Origin: Stagonosporopsis chrysanthemi
Lineage: Eukaryota; Ascomycota; Dothideomycetes; Pleosporales; Didymellaceae
Assembly: GCA_022560025.1 (NCBI GenBank)
Contig: JAFISE010000049.1
Span: 124,001 to 188,000, forward strand
Length of the DNA: 64,000 nt
Reading direction: 5' to 3'
A model generated the notes under the pieces. The model made no database searches. It was not told the origin of the DNA and worked only from the letters and a program-made list of their open reading frames with translations. Below, one piece after another: positions 1 to 10,678 of this stretch. Position numbers and translations under genes: made by a program. The stretch's first letter is position 1; every line of letters begins with the position of its first letter.

Positions 1-120
1 CTTCCCGATCTCACCGCACACAGGCTTGCCGTGTCAGCCAGCATAGTCAAAGACGACACCCCAACATTGTGACAGTCTGACAACAGCCCCTTGATCGAGA
101 TCGCACGTCGGCTTCCCACC

Positions 121-1743
121 ATGGCGGACGAGGTCGACGTTGCCGCGCTCACCGAGGAGCAGCAACTCGCGCTCCAACAGTACACGGCCGTGACGAACCA
201 AGAGCTCAAAGAGGCCGTCCCGCTGCTGCAGCGATGCCAGTGGAACGTGCAAATCGCCATTGCGCGCTTCTTCGACGGCGAGCCCGCCGAGGACCCCATC
301 GCCGTCGCGGCCACACAGCAAGCACCGTCTGACACGCGACGGGCGGAGAACCTCATGAACGGCCTCGGGAGTCCACGGTCGTCCACGAGCGGGAGGAGGG
401 TCAGGGTCGAGCCGGCGCCGCGCGTGGTCCCGCAGCCCGAGAGCCAGGTCAACACGCAGGCCCCGCTCGTGCTCTCGCTGCTGTGGGCGCCCGTCGGTCT
501 GCTGTACAGCCTGATCGCGCGCTACTTCCGCTTCCTGGGCTACATCTTCCCCTTTGTGCCGCGCGCCTGGGGCCGTCTGACCGCGAGCAACATCCGCAGT
601 CCGCCGTCGCAGCGCAGCGCGGGCCGACGGCCGCTCAACCCCCGCGACACGGCCGCGCGCTTCATCCGCGAGTTTGAGGAGGAGTACGGGCCGAACGAGC
701 TCCCCTTCCACGAGGGCGGCTACGCCTCCGCCTTCGACCTCGCAAAGAAAGACCTGAAATTCCTCCTCGTCGTCCTCGTCTCCCCCGAACACGACCTCAC
801 CCGCCCCTTCCTCCGCGACACCCTGCTCGCCCCAGCCGTCGTCTCCTTCCTGCGCGACCCCTCCAACAACATCCTCCTCTGGGCCGGCAGCGTGTCCGAC
901 TCGGAAGCCTACTCGGTCAGCTCCGCGCTAAACTGCACCAAATTCCCTTTCTCCGGCCTGATTGTGCACACCCCCTCCGTCAGCGCGAGCGCCATGGGCA
1001 TCGCCTGCCGCCTCGCGGGCCCCATCTCCGCCCCGCAATATCTCTCCAAACTCCGCGCCGCAATGGCCCAGCACACCGCCGCCCTGGCCCGCGTGCGCGC
1101 CTCCCGCGCCGAGGCAAACGCCGCCCGCGACATCCGCTCTCAGCAGGACAGCGCGTACGAGCGCTCGCTCGCCACGGACCGCGAGCGCAAGCGCAAAGCG
1201 GCCGAGGCGGCGGCGGCCGCGGAGAAGGCGGAGCAGGAGGCGCGCGAGGCCGCCGACAGGGCGGAGCGGTATCAGCGCGATCTGAAGCAGTGGCGCCACT
1301 GGCGAGCGGCCAAGCTGCGCCCTGAACCCTCCGTCGACGCAAAGGAGGCGGTGCGTGTCAGTCTGCGGCTGCCGAGTGCGGAGCGTGTCGTCAGGCGGTT
1401 TGAGGGCGAGGTGGGGATCGAGGAGGTGTACGCCTTTGTCGAGTGCTATGATACTCTACACGAGGGAGCAAGTGCGGAGAAGAGTGCACCTGGCGAGCGT
1501 CAGCAGAGTGGCAGTGAAGACGCCGCCGCGCCCCCAGACTTCACACACGTCTACGCCTTCCACCTCGTCTCCCCCATGCCGCGCGCTGTGTACGACGTCG
1601 GCGAGACAAAGTCCCTCAAGGCGCTGCTGGGCCGCAGCGCGAATCTGATTGTTGAGCGCGCAGGGGGGGATGACGAGGATGAGGAGGATGAGGAAGGGGT
1701 GGCGGTGAGGGTGGCGGGGGAGGGCGTGGGGAATCAAGGGTGA
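121..1743 (+). CDS. UBX domain protein, FAF2/UBXD8 (Ubx2)-like ERAD factor
   Basis: This single-exon gene encodes 540 residues. The start is the ATG at 121 in a strong CACCATGG context; the open frame runs further 5' but without an ATG. Domain order is a UBA-like N-terminus (about 10-50), a hydrophobic hairpin (about 115-148, rich in Leu, Phe and Tyr), a thioredoxin-like UAS domain (about 195-320), a charged Ala/Glu/Arg coiled coil (about 325-395) and a C-terminal UBX domain (about 410-525) with an acidic tail. This is the order of FAF2/UBXD8 and yeast Ubx2, which sit in the ER or lipid-droplet membrane through the hairpin and recruit Cdc48/p97 to ubiquitinated ERAD substrates. The family call is from architecture. 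The UBX part carries an inserted low-complexity stretch before its final strand. It converges on PAN3 across a 2.5-kb gap. Confidence 0.85.
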   Translation: MADEVDVAALTEEQQLALQQYTAVTNQELKEAVPLLQRCQWNVQIAIARFFDGEPAEDPIAVAATQQAPSDTRRAENLMNGLGSPRSSTSGRRVRVEPAPRVVPQPESQVNTQAPLVLSLLWAPVGLLYSLIARYFRFLGYIFPFVPRAWGRLTASNIRSPPSQRSAGRRPLNPRDTAARFIREFEEEYGPNELPFHEGGYASAFDLAKKDLKFLLVVLVSPEHDLTRPFLRDTLLAPAVVSFLRDPSNNILLWAGSVSDSEAYSVSSALNCTKFPFSGLIVHTPSVSASAMGIACRLAGPISAPQYLSKLRAAMAQHTAALARVRASRAEANAARDIRSQQDSAYERSLATDRERKRKAAEAAAAAEKAEQEAREAADRAERYQRDLKQWRHWRAAKLRPEPSVDAKEAVRVSLRLPSAERVVRRFEGEVGIEEVYAFVECYDTLHEGASAEKSAPGERQQSGSEDAAAPPDFTHVYAFHLVSPMPRAVYDVGETKSLKALLGRSANLIVERAGGDDEDEEDEEGVAVRVAGEGVGNQG

Positions 1744-2164
1744 ATGGTAGGTGAAAGGTGAAGGGTGAAGAAGAGACCAAGGAAGAGGAGAGTGTGGTAG
1801 ATATAACCCCAATTCACGATACATAACTTCTGCAGACCTCACTACAACACACCACCACTACGCGAACAACGCGACGAAACACGTCGCCTGAGCATCGAGC
1901 TTCGAACCACTGCCTCCTTCTTCTTTTCCCGTTCCCTCTCCCTTTTCCAAACAACTGCCACTACCATCACCACCACCACTCGCAGCAGCTTCCCAGATCC
2001 CAGATCCTAGGTCCGTGGTTGTGGTTGTGGTTGTGGTTGCAGTAATGGGTGCTAGATTGATGATTGGAAGATAGGGGCTGCGAATCGTGGTTACTGTTCT
2101 TAATCACCCAAGTTTGGGCATGTGTGGTTTGGTTATCAAGGGTTGTGATGTCGAGAGATCGAGA

Positions 2165-2236
2165 CATAGACACATACACACACACATACATACACACACA
2201 CATACATACACACACATACATACACACACACATACA
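2165..2236. repeat. CA/CATA microsatellite
   Basis: An imperfect tandem array of CACA and CATA units lies between two convergent genes. No function is inferred. Confidence 0.9.
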
Positions 2237-3424
2237 AGGGCTTAGAAGCAATCAGTGTGAATTTTGAACTATGCAACCTATCCCGATAAGGTCTAGAAGC
2301 CGAGGATTATCGTTCTAGAAACCAAAACTACACTGCAATGCGCGACAATATGATGAGCTACAATGTTTTGACGTTCTTCAGAGATGCAACTAGTCCAAGG
2401 CCTTCTCTTTCGCCGTTTGCTTTAGGCAACCGCGACGCTGCATACGGGCACTGCCGTCGCGAGTCACCTCTACTTTCGTTTACACAGTACTCTTAATCAG
2501 CTAGCTTGATCGGATTCACAGGTAATATATCCCACCACAATTTCTACTTCTTCCTCCACTCCAAACACCTCACTCGCAAGCTCCACTGAAATCTTCGCAA
2601 TGTCAGGACCGTCAGGACCATCACGCCCGCCAGTATCTGGCGCTCTCGCTAACCCTCGAGGTCGCCGTCGTGACATGACTTCTGAGATCAGTGTCAACAC
2701 CAACATCAGTAGCAGGAGTGTCTCACCATAATAGCTCTTGCCATTCAGGACAACTTGGCACTTTCAGCAACGCTCGGAAATAATGCCACAGTTCGCACTC
2801 ACGAGAAAGCCCTCCAATGACTGTTATCTTTATGGTCAGTCATCTCCACAGAGTCTGCATTTGCCGAACGGGAGCAGGCTGCAGTGGGCAAGGCGGTAAA
2901 TCGGTAAAGGCTCCATTGCTGTCTGCTCGACTTGGTCGCCTGCAAGAAAGATTGCCTATCCGTCAGGCAGGGTAGGGTGTACGGCTTGCCGTCGTAGAGC
3001 TTTTCACTGAGACGGAGAGCCATACTCCCCATCGGTCTTCAGACAAAACAAAGACGACCATGAGGCTATTGCCAAGCTGTCAGAAGGGCCTCCCCGAATT
3101 ACCGAAAAAGAAGGGGGGGGGGGGGGAGAAGCGTCAGCCCATCATCTACGAAGAAGCTCTCTTTTTTTCTTCTGCACGACCAACTAACTCCACGGACCAT
3201 CGAAATCTCGTGTTGGCCACAACGTGTCACATGGATCTCTGTGTGAGCCTGCAAAGTTGCTGTATGCTACTCTCTACACTTCACGCTGCTAAATACAGCT
3301 ACTCGTGTCGTAACCTCACAGTAGCGTGAGCGTGCGCATGCGCGCGCGCAAAAGGGAAGGGGTAGTAGTGCAGGCTTGTTTGGACTGAGGAAAACAAAAA
3401 ACACACAACCCTCGTTCACACAGG

Positions 3425-3471
3425 CAAGACAAGACAAGACAAGACAAGACAAGAAGCGCCCCCCCCCCCCC
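3425..3471. repeat. AAGAC pentanucleotide tract plus poly-C run
   Basis: About five and a half tandem AAGAC units are followed within a few bases by a run of C residues. It is a slippage-prone simple repeat. Confidence 0.9.
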
Positions 3472-4265
3472 TATCCGCGCCGTCAAGTGTAGTAGCACTA
3501 GTCTAGAAGAGATAAAAAAAATCAATCAGTCAGTCACCAACAGAAGAGACTACACCAGATGGCTTCACCCCCTTCTTAATGCAATTTCAATCCCAATTTC
3601 CAATTTCCAGAAAAGAACTTAAATGTCGATCTGGTCGGAGGATATGCCTATATCATACAAACAGGCCCCTTGGCGCGGTACGGTTGCTATAGAACCCGCG
3701 GGCCAGAAGACTATCCTATCCCAGAGCAGACGACGTACAGGCTGTGGACGAAGCGGACCAACTGACAGTCCCTGGGAAAGCCTATGCCGAAACCGATGCC
3801 AAAACTGACGCCAAGGATGAGAGGAAAGTGGAGAGAGAGGTAGTACACTTGAATGCTGCGAGCAGCCAGGGGGGGGGGAGTTGAGATGTGTTTGATGAAT
3901 GCAGAGAGGTGGGATGTGGAATGTGTGAGCGGCACCGGACAAGACGGGAGTGTAGACCACGCGGTGGGTGATGTGGAGCGTTATGGATCGATGTGGATGT
4001 GGATATGGATATTACTCTACTTGACTACCCCTTGCTCTGCTCTTCTCAACAACAAAAACAACAGCAATGTTCTTCCTCCTGCGTGCCTAAGCGTGACGAC
4101 GAATTCCTCTCCTTCTGTGCGGTTCACTCCCTAGCTAAGTGCGGGTTTGCTCCTCGATTGGCCCACCCCTCGACTCTTCATCTGGCGCCTGTTGCTTTGG
4201 GCTTGCTTGTTTTGCTACACTGCACTGTGCACATGAATGTTGCTAATGTACGTGCTTCCACGCGT

Positions 4266-6467
4266 CTAATTCTTGCTCGCCCGGCCCGCGCGGACAAGAT
4301 CTTGGAACGCCGACTCCAGCCCCCTCTTGACCTCGCGGTAGCTCACAATAAGCACGTTCTGCTCGTCGCGGCTAGTGAGCATGATCTTCTCGTCAGTGCC
4401 GGCATCCAGCTTATTCAGACAGTCGAGCACGTGCGCCAGATCGGTGACGGGGTGTCCGTTTGCGTCGACCTGGTGGAAGACGTAGTCGCGGAAGAGCTTG
4501 AGGTAGTAGCGCTCTCCGGTCTCTGCCCAGCCGGAAGAGGGGTTTGCAGTGGCGCTGCCAGGCACGTGTTGCGAGGCGTCGAGCTCGGGGCGCTCGTTGA
4601 TCATGTTGAGCTTGATGAGTAGACGGGCGATGCGGCTCGACTCCAGCTCGCGCCCGAGCGTATTGGTGAGGGTGTCCTGCGCGTGGAGCTCGGAGTCGAA
4701 CACAGACGCGAATTGGTCAGCGATGCCGCCGAGGAAAGTATCGATATCCTTCTGGATGTTCGGAGAGGTAGGAGAAGAGGGTGCGCCTGCTTGAGGCGGT
4801 GGGCTGAGGAGGTACTGGACGCATTCCTTCAAACGTCCTGTGTAGCTTCTCGAAACATAATCCATGGACTTTTGCATGTTTATGTGAGCTGTCGGGCTGT
4901 TGTTAGCTATGCATAGAACAAGACGACCGAGTTGGAGGAGGTCGTCGGCCTGAGTCTCAGCTATGGGCCGCGCGTTTTCAAACTGCACCACGTCCATGAT
5001 GCCGCACGCATTGAGCCGAATGCGGTTCTTGGAAGTCAAGAGTATTTTTGAAGGAGTGATCAGCCTCGCAGCCAGGCCCGCGCCGTGTATCGCCTTGAGC
5101 GCGGAGCCAATCTGAACGAGATAGCCCCATAGTGTCTGCTCCGACACGTGAGATGACGCTGCCTGCCTGCCGTGGTAGCGCGGCACCGGCTTAAAATGCT
5201 CGTCTGCGAGCGACTTTGCATTGGGGTGGTAGTCCGTGACCATGATCAGAGAGCTGTCACCAAACGCTCTTGTGGTGAACGCTTCGTGGATCGTGACTAC
5301 ACTCCCATTCAATATTCTCTTCCACGGCTGGAAGGACCGCATTGCGGTCTCGTTGGTCAGGCGAAAGTTCTCCAGCCGGCGCAACGCATACGTCTTGCCG
5401 TCCTTGGTGGAAATGGCTTTGTAGATCCAGCTCGCATAGCCAAAGGGAGCGTTGTTTCTCTGTGGAGACGTGTCAAGGCAGAAGAGGGAGTGGTACTGCT
5501 CGATGTGGGGCAAGGAGCCGTTGGGGAGAATCTGGCGTGCAACCTCGGCCTTCTTCTGCAGGTCTTCGCGGAGACTGTCCGGGATGAAGAAGTCGTGAGC
5601 GGTGCGCTGATATGCTAGCAGCCCAGTAGGTTGAGGTCCCACCGGCCAGTAAAGGTGGTATGCCGGCGACGCTTGGAAGGCATTCGCGTTCTGGTAGTAG
5701 GATGCGCTGGCGAGTCCAGAGGGATCTTGGGCATAGGGGTTGATAGCCGGTGCTGAGGCGGCTATTGAAGATATGCCCGAAGACGTGTTGAATGGATCAT
5801 AACCAAGGGCAGACGATGTCTGATCAACCTGTAACGGTCAGTTTACACATGGACGCGACAGCGAGTGACTACGCGTGTGACACAATTGTAATGGCGACAT
5901 TGAAGCGGTGGCACAGTCAGCGATGCAGTGGATGTTGACGTACCATCTGGCTGTCAAAAGTTTGAGGCACAAACTCCTGAAAGTCCTGCGCCTGCCACTC
6001 GGTCGAGGGCTCCTTGGTGTGCAGGCTAGGCGTGCTCACAGCTGCAACAGTCAACATCAAGAAGGGGGCGGCATTCAAGTTCAGGACCTACCGGAGCGCT
6101 GCGACTTGGGGGTGAAGACGGCGGCGTTCGCAGCCTTGGGCGAGATGGCGGCGCTGCGGGCCGAGGGCGTGGCAGCGCCATTGGTGGCTGCCTGCAGAGG
6201 CGTGAAAGAGGGCGAGTCGACGTTGAAGCGCTTCTTGGCGTTCTCGCCCTGGCTCAGCTTGGAGTGGTCGTGGATGTAGGGACATGCTGGGCGAAGTCAC
6301 GACAGGGCTCAGCGGCGCGGCGGGCGGCACTTACTGTTCTCGTAGCGGCAGTGGCCGTAGATGGTAACATTGCGGCAGAAGGTGTTCTTGGCCTCGCGAC
6401 CCTTTGGGCGGGGAGACGACACGCCCCGTCGCGAGTCACCCGAGGGAGCGCCAAACGCTGTTGCCAT
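4266..6467 (-). CDS. PAN3: PAN2-PAN3 deadenylase regulatory subunit PAN3
   Basis: PAN3 dimerises, binds PAN2 and poly(A)-binding protein, and directs the first phase of mRNA poly(A) shortening in the cytoplasm. I join four exons on the minus strand: 6467-6335, 6286-6092, 6041-5944 and 5828-4266. All introns are GT-AG, the phases close exactly, and the product is 662 residues, the usual fungal length. The N-terminus carries a C-X8-C-X5-C-X3-H zinc finger (Cys31, Cys40, Cys46, His50) completed only by splicing exon 1 to exon 2. A Ser/Pro/Ala-rich linker follows, then the pseudokinase fold beginning near HSLFCLDT, and the C-terminal knob domain. The ATG at 6467 is chosen because the protein then starts just before the zinc finger. 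The frame stays open upstream through low-complexity GC-rich DNA, which I do not count as coding. Confidence 0.93.
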
Positions 6468-7351
6468 TAAACGCGCTGGTGGGGGGTGGGCCGGGGAGGG
6501 GGCAGCGTGCGGCGTCGTCTTGGGCTGGGCGGCAGCGTCACTCCATCTGGCGACTGCCTTGCTCGACTTGGTGCGGCGGTAGTTGCGCGCGTGCTTCTGC
6601 GGGGTGGTGGTGGTGGTGGACGACGAGGACGCGGCCAAGGTGCCGGAGGGCGCAATGCTGCTGCTGCTGCTGCTGCTGCCGGGCGCGAGGGCAGCCGGGA
6701 GCGAGTCCCGCGACGACGACGACGAGGTCAACCCGGAGATGGTGTCGGTGATGGAGGAGCTCGAGCTCGCAGCGGCACTCGCATGTGTATGGCCCGTGGC
6801 CCGGGGGACGGCGACGGCGACGGCGGACGAGCTGCTGGTGCTGCCGGCGCGCGAGGGGCGGCGGGCGGGGAGGGTGCTGCCCGTGGGGTGCGAGGGCGCG
6901 CTCATGCTGGCTCGGTGAGGCTGCTCGACTGTCTCAGGCCAAGGCGAGGGCCATGCACAGCATTGCGGCCGCGGTGCAGGAACGCGCTGGGCGGCGGCGG
7001 CGTGGTACAGGTGCGGCCGTGTTCGATTGGCCGTCCCGGCTGCAGTGCTCGCCTCAAGAGCCAGGTGGAGGAGACGCGGGCCTGGGTGCTGCGCTGCGTG
7101 CTGCGCTGCGTGCTGCGTGCTGCGTGCTGTGTATGCGGACGATGTGGATGCCGCCAAGCGCGAGCGTTCGCCAGGGCCCAGGGGCAGCACCTCAAACAAG
7201 ACGCAGGAGCCGACCGCCGCCCCCTGTTGCGGTGGAGCGGCTCGCCCTCTGGTCAGGCCGGCGTGCATGCCCACGGCCCCGTCGCTCGCTCTCGCGCCGC
7301 GCGCCATGTAGCATGTTCCCTCGTAGTGTCTAGTGTCCAGTGTCCGGTGTC

Positions 7352-7427
7352 CTGCACTCTGCGCCTCTGCACCCTGCACCTCTGCACTCTGCGCCTCTGC
7401 ACTCTGCACCTCTGCACTCTGCACCCA
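7352..7427. repeat. CTCTGCAC/CTCTGCGC tandem repeat
   Basis: About 9 imperfect 8-9-bp units (CTCTGCACC, CTCTGCGC) lie in tandem upstream of PAN3. Translated, they give repetitive peptide frames on both strands that have no family resemblance. Confidence 0.85.
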
Positions 7428-7463
7428 CCCGTGCTCGCTGCGTGGCACACACAGAAACCAGCG

Positions 7464-7530
7464 CTGGCCGCCTGGCCGCCTGGCCGCCTGGCCGCCTGGC
7501 TGCCTGCCGCCTGCGCCTGCGCCTGCCTGC
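7464..7530. repeat. GGCCGCCT octamer tandem repeat
   Basis: Four near-perfect GGCCGCCT units decay into CTGCCGC/CTGCGC units. It is part of the same GC-rich patch. Confidence 0.85.
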
Positions 7531-8159
7531 AGCTCGGGTTCGGGTGGCTCTTTCCCCACGCAGCCGAGCCCACAGCTTGTCGACCTGCATATCAGCAGGG
7601 TCCAGCGCCATGCAGAATGCAGAGAGTGCGCTGTGCGGCGAATCAACCCGCGAACCCTCTGCAATATGTACCTACGTACCTACTACCTAGCGCGCTTCTT
7701 GCACGCCCTCTGCCTACACATCCCAATCTGGCTGCCCAAGCTAAAACACCCAGTACCGTACTTCCTTCTTTTTAGTACCGTTTCTGGCGAGTCGACGGAA
7801 ACACTCCACAGAAGCAATCGCACCACCGCACACCTGAACGGCAATCCATCATGCTCATCGTAATTATCCATTAGTCGTGTAGACGCTGCACCTGCCGCCT
7901 GCCGCCTGCCCTCTGCCGCCTGCCTTGTCCTCTCGTGCACCCCGTTCATGTCCCCAAGACTGCCACAGCTGTGCAGCCTCTGTGGTCTAACTGTGCGCAC
8001 CTCTCCTGTTTCGTTCATCTGCGACGCGTTTCACGCACTTCCGTTTTGCGTCGACACCTCTGCATCCCAGTCCACCCATTGTTTTCCGTCTTCTGCTTCT
8101 GGTGTGACATTGCTCTAATCCGTGCTTCTTGCACACCATCCCTCATGCCATCCCTCATG

Positions 8160-8162
<3 letters not shown>

Positions 8163-8194
<32 letters not shown>
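8163..8194. repeat. TC dinucleotide microsatellite
   Basis: An uninterrupted TC run lies about 60 bp beyond the CSN3 stop codon, probably in or just after its 3' untranslated region. Confidence 0.95.
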
Positions 8195-8198
<4 letters not shown>

Positions 8199-8252
8199 TA
8201 CTTCCACCTCCTCCCGCCGCATCTGCAACAATCTTAGTCATCAAACTTGGCC

Positions 8253-9894
8253 TCACATGTCAACCATAATGTCTTCCTCTTCCACCCCATCATCCCACGC
8301 AGTGTCCATCGCGTCACCTGATGCACCCTGCCTCTTCTGCTGCCGCTTCACGTTCTCAATAAACTCCTTGGTCAGCGTCAGCCGGTAGTCGGCGTCCTTG
8401 ACCTGCTCTGCAAGCGCATTCGTTCGCTGCGTCTGCTCGAACAACGCCTGCTGCTGCTGCTTCTCCGACTTGGCGAGCGGGCCTTGTGTGGGGTCGAGGA
8501 AGAATCGCAGCACAATCCCTGCCTCGGCCTTGTCCGTCTGCTCCAACCGCGCGTTTAGGTGGCCCCCCTTGATGAGCGTTTCGAGATACTGTGCGGTTTC
8601 GTCGGCGCTACCATCCACGTTTCTCGCAATGTTTGATACGGGGATCGCTGAGAACGTCCGTGACAGTCGCGAGACGTATGCCCTCATCTGGCTGTCCACT
8701 ACTGCTTTGACGAGGCCGCTATTGCCGTCCTGTATATGACGTCAGCTTCGGCTTTACATCATTGGGCCGCTCGTGACATACCTCCGCCCAAGTCTGCTCA
8801 CCTGCATTGACTTGAGCCTTTAGCTTTGACATGTTGTTGAGATGCGAGTATGCCTCCGCTACAGCCTCGTAGGCCTTGGAAGCAGACCTGATCTGCTTGA
8901 TGGCTGCAGGGTTGGCCGAGCGTGGAATGTTCTTAGCCTCTCCAGACACCAAGCAGCTCAACAGAACCCATTTCTTGTACGCCTCCAGCATCAGCCCGTT
9001 GGCTACGTTGGCAGTCGGCATGACCAGAACGTGCTCTAAAAAGTGCTGTGCCTTTGTAAATTGTCGTAGCCCCAGATACGCCATAGCGCCCAGGATGTAG
9101 TATTCCTGCAAGTCTGCGAATGTGACCTTGTCCGAGTGGCCCGAGAGACGGTGGATGTACTCTCCGCTTCGCGCGACGTCTGCACATGGTACTGAGTACT
9201 CGAACCCTTCGCGAGCGGCAGCAGGGATGTGCGAGGGTAGACTATGGATGTAGTTGTCGAGGATCGGTTCAGCGGCGGCGTACGATCGCGCCTCGAGGCA
9301 CAGACGGACGAAATCAAGATGTGTAGATGTGAAGGTACCTGTACTAGGGTCGAGGCGGGTCATCGCTGACCTCAGAGGAGCAATAGCCAGGCCAGGCTGT
9401 TATTGAAGTTAGCTTTGAGCTCGACTTTGCCTCGTAGCGTGAACAACATACGGAATCAGCGTTGCGCGCAAGCAGCTCAACGTAGTCCACCAGTCTCTTA
9501 TACTCTTGCCCAGCATACCGCATCTGTATAGAGTCAAACGTCTCCAAGAACAGCACCAACTTGTTCCACAGCGCGCCCCCGGGCTGGACGGCTTTGGACG
9601 ACGAGCTCTTATCGACGGCTGCGGCGATGCGGTGGCGGAGGGTGAAGGCGTATGCTATCGAATTGACCGCGGGGTTGAGCACCTCTTCTTGTCAGCCTGG
9701 CCTGCACAGCCCAGAGCTTCACCTACCTCCAGCACGTCTTGTGGTGTGTCTGCTCCCTTCAACCAGTGTGACGCCGAGACATTGTCGAGCTGCTTGACAA
9801 ACTGCCGGGCAGCTTGGTCGTACTTCTGGCGCGATATGAGCTCCTCGGCTTCGGGCTGGAACTGCAACAGTAATTCAGGAAGCTCGACTGCCAT
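8253..9894 (-). CDS. CSN3: COP9 signalosome subunit 3
   Basis: CSN3 is a PCI-domain scaffold subunit of the COP9 signalosome, which removes Nedd8 from cullin-RING ligases; in filamentous fungi the complex controls development and secondary metabolism. Four minus-strand exons (9894-9727, 9682-9452, 9396-8782, 8729-8253) join in phase to 496 residues. The start is the ATG giving M-A-V-E-L-P-E-L. Recognisable parts are the helical repeat body (LDFVRLCLEARSY, YYILGAMAYLGL), the PCI/winged-helix portion around residues 340-440, and an acidic C-terminal tail. Introns are 44-55 nt, and the first is only 44 nt. The identification rests on the overall CSN3-like pattern; another PCI subunit is less likely. 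Confidence 0.82.
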
Positions 9895-10678
9895 GATTGT
9901 GCGTGTGAGGTGGTTGGTCGAGGCAGCGGCGGTGTTGTGGGGGGCGATGTGGGGTGTTTGATGCTTGTAACTGCTACGTGCCACCCAATCAGAAGGAGAG
10001 GAGGCCTCTATGTAAGTAGCTGTACAGTGTGTAGTATGACAATGAAATCCGAGGGCTCTGTCCTAGCTTTGGACGCGAGCAAACATTCGTTGAGTGGAGT
10101 ACGGAGGTGAGCACGCAGTTAAGCTCCCGCAAGGCTACCACCATGGAGCATTGACCAGCACCCCACCTATGACGGCAGCCTATCAACTTCCACTGAGCCA
10201 CCACCAAACAAATGATTATGATTATGGTAATGGAAGCGTTGTAAAAGTTCAAGGAAGGGGGTTTCAAGATGTTCCTGCAAAGTGGTAAATGTGGCATTGG
10301 ATCTCGCTGACATGTCAGGTCTGTAACGTCGACACGGCACTCTCGCGTATACCACTAAAAGCATGTATGGAACATATAATGCCGTCTGTCCGAAGTCCGC
10401 TGGTAGCTCAAATAACAATGCGTTCGCAGATGATAACTCATAAGAAGAGTATTGTAATAATGATGGTGAATTCTTTACAACAATGTATCAACCAACCTGA
10501 ACCAAGGTATATGCGTCTCCCCTTGACGCCAGGCTCCGTGGCCAAATAGATGTGTATGTGTAATACAAAAGCGATCGAACATGCATATTATCTCAGCGAT
10601 CGTAACATGAACTCAACAACGCAATGCGATCCAGCTCCCGAACGCCACGTGCTTTACAGAGAAGTGTTATATGACGAA
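9895..10678. other. Intergenic, CSN3 promoter side
   Basis: No coding signal is seen. The stretch holds the presumed CSN3 promoter (next to 9894) and the downstream flank of the CorA gene. It is more AT-rich towards 10.4-10.6 kb. Confidence 0.6.

Larger units (their letters stand above)
1744..4265. other. 2.5-kb convergent intergenic gap with simple repeats
   Basis: I see no convincing gene. The gap holds a CA/CATA microsatellite (about 2165-2236), a run of 14 G (3113-3126), an AAGAC pentanucleotide tract (about 3425-3452) followed by a C run (about 3459-3471), and pyrimidine-rich stretches. A 43-codon frame on + at 2600-2731 (begins M-S-G-P-S-G-P-S) looks slightly protein-like but meets two stops, and I cannot extend it by splicing. 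Confidence 0.6.
6468..8252. other. GC-rich low-complexity region upstream of PAN3
   Basis: No gene is recognised. The first kilobase is CpG/CTG-rich and leaves long spurious open frames on both strands, made of Ser, Arg, Ala and Cys runs. It holds several tandem repeats: TGCTGCG-like at about 7087-7130, TCTGCACC-like at about 7352-7427, and GGCCGCCT-like at about 7464-7530. A TC microsatellite follows at 8163-8194, close to the 3' end of CSN3. Confidence 0.65.

Noticed and set aside
2600..2731. 43-codon + frame with a protein-like look
   Set aside because: It ends at TAA-TAG, and I found no splice that continues it into a longer coding sequence.
6309..7664. 451-codon minus frame that would extend PAN3 far upstream
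   Set aside because: The added part is tandem-repeat and homopolymer peptide. The family protein normally begins shortly before the CCCH finger, at the ATG I chose.
6486..7775. 429-codon + frame in the GC-rich patch
   Set aside because: It is a shadow of low-complexity DNA, with Gly/Arg/Ala/Cys runs and no domain.
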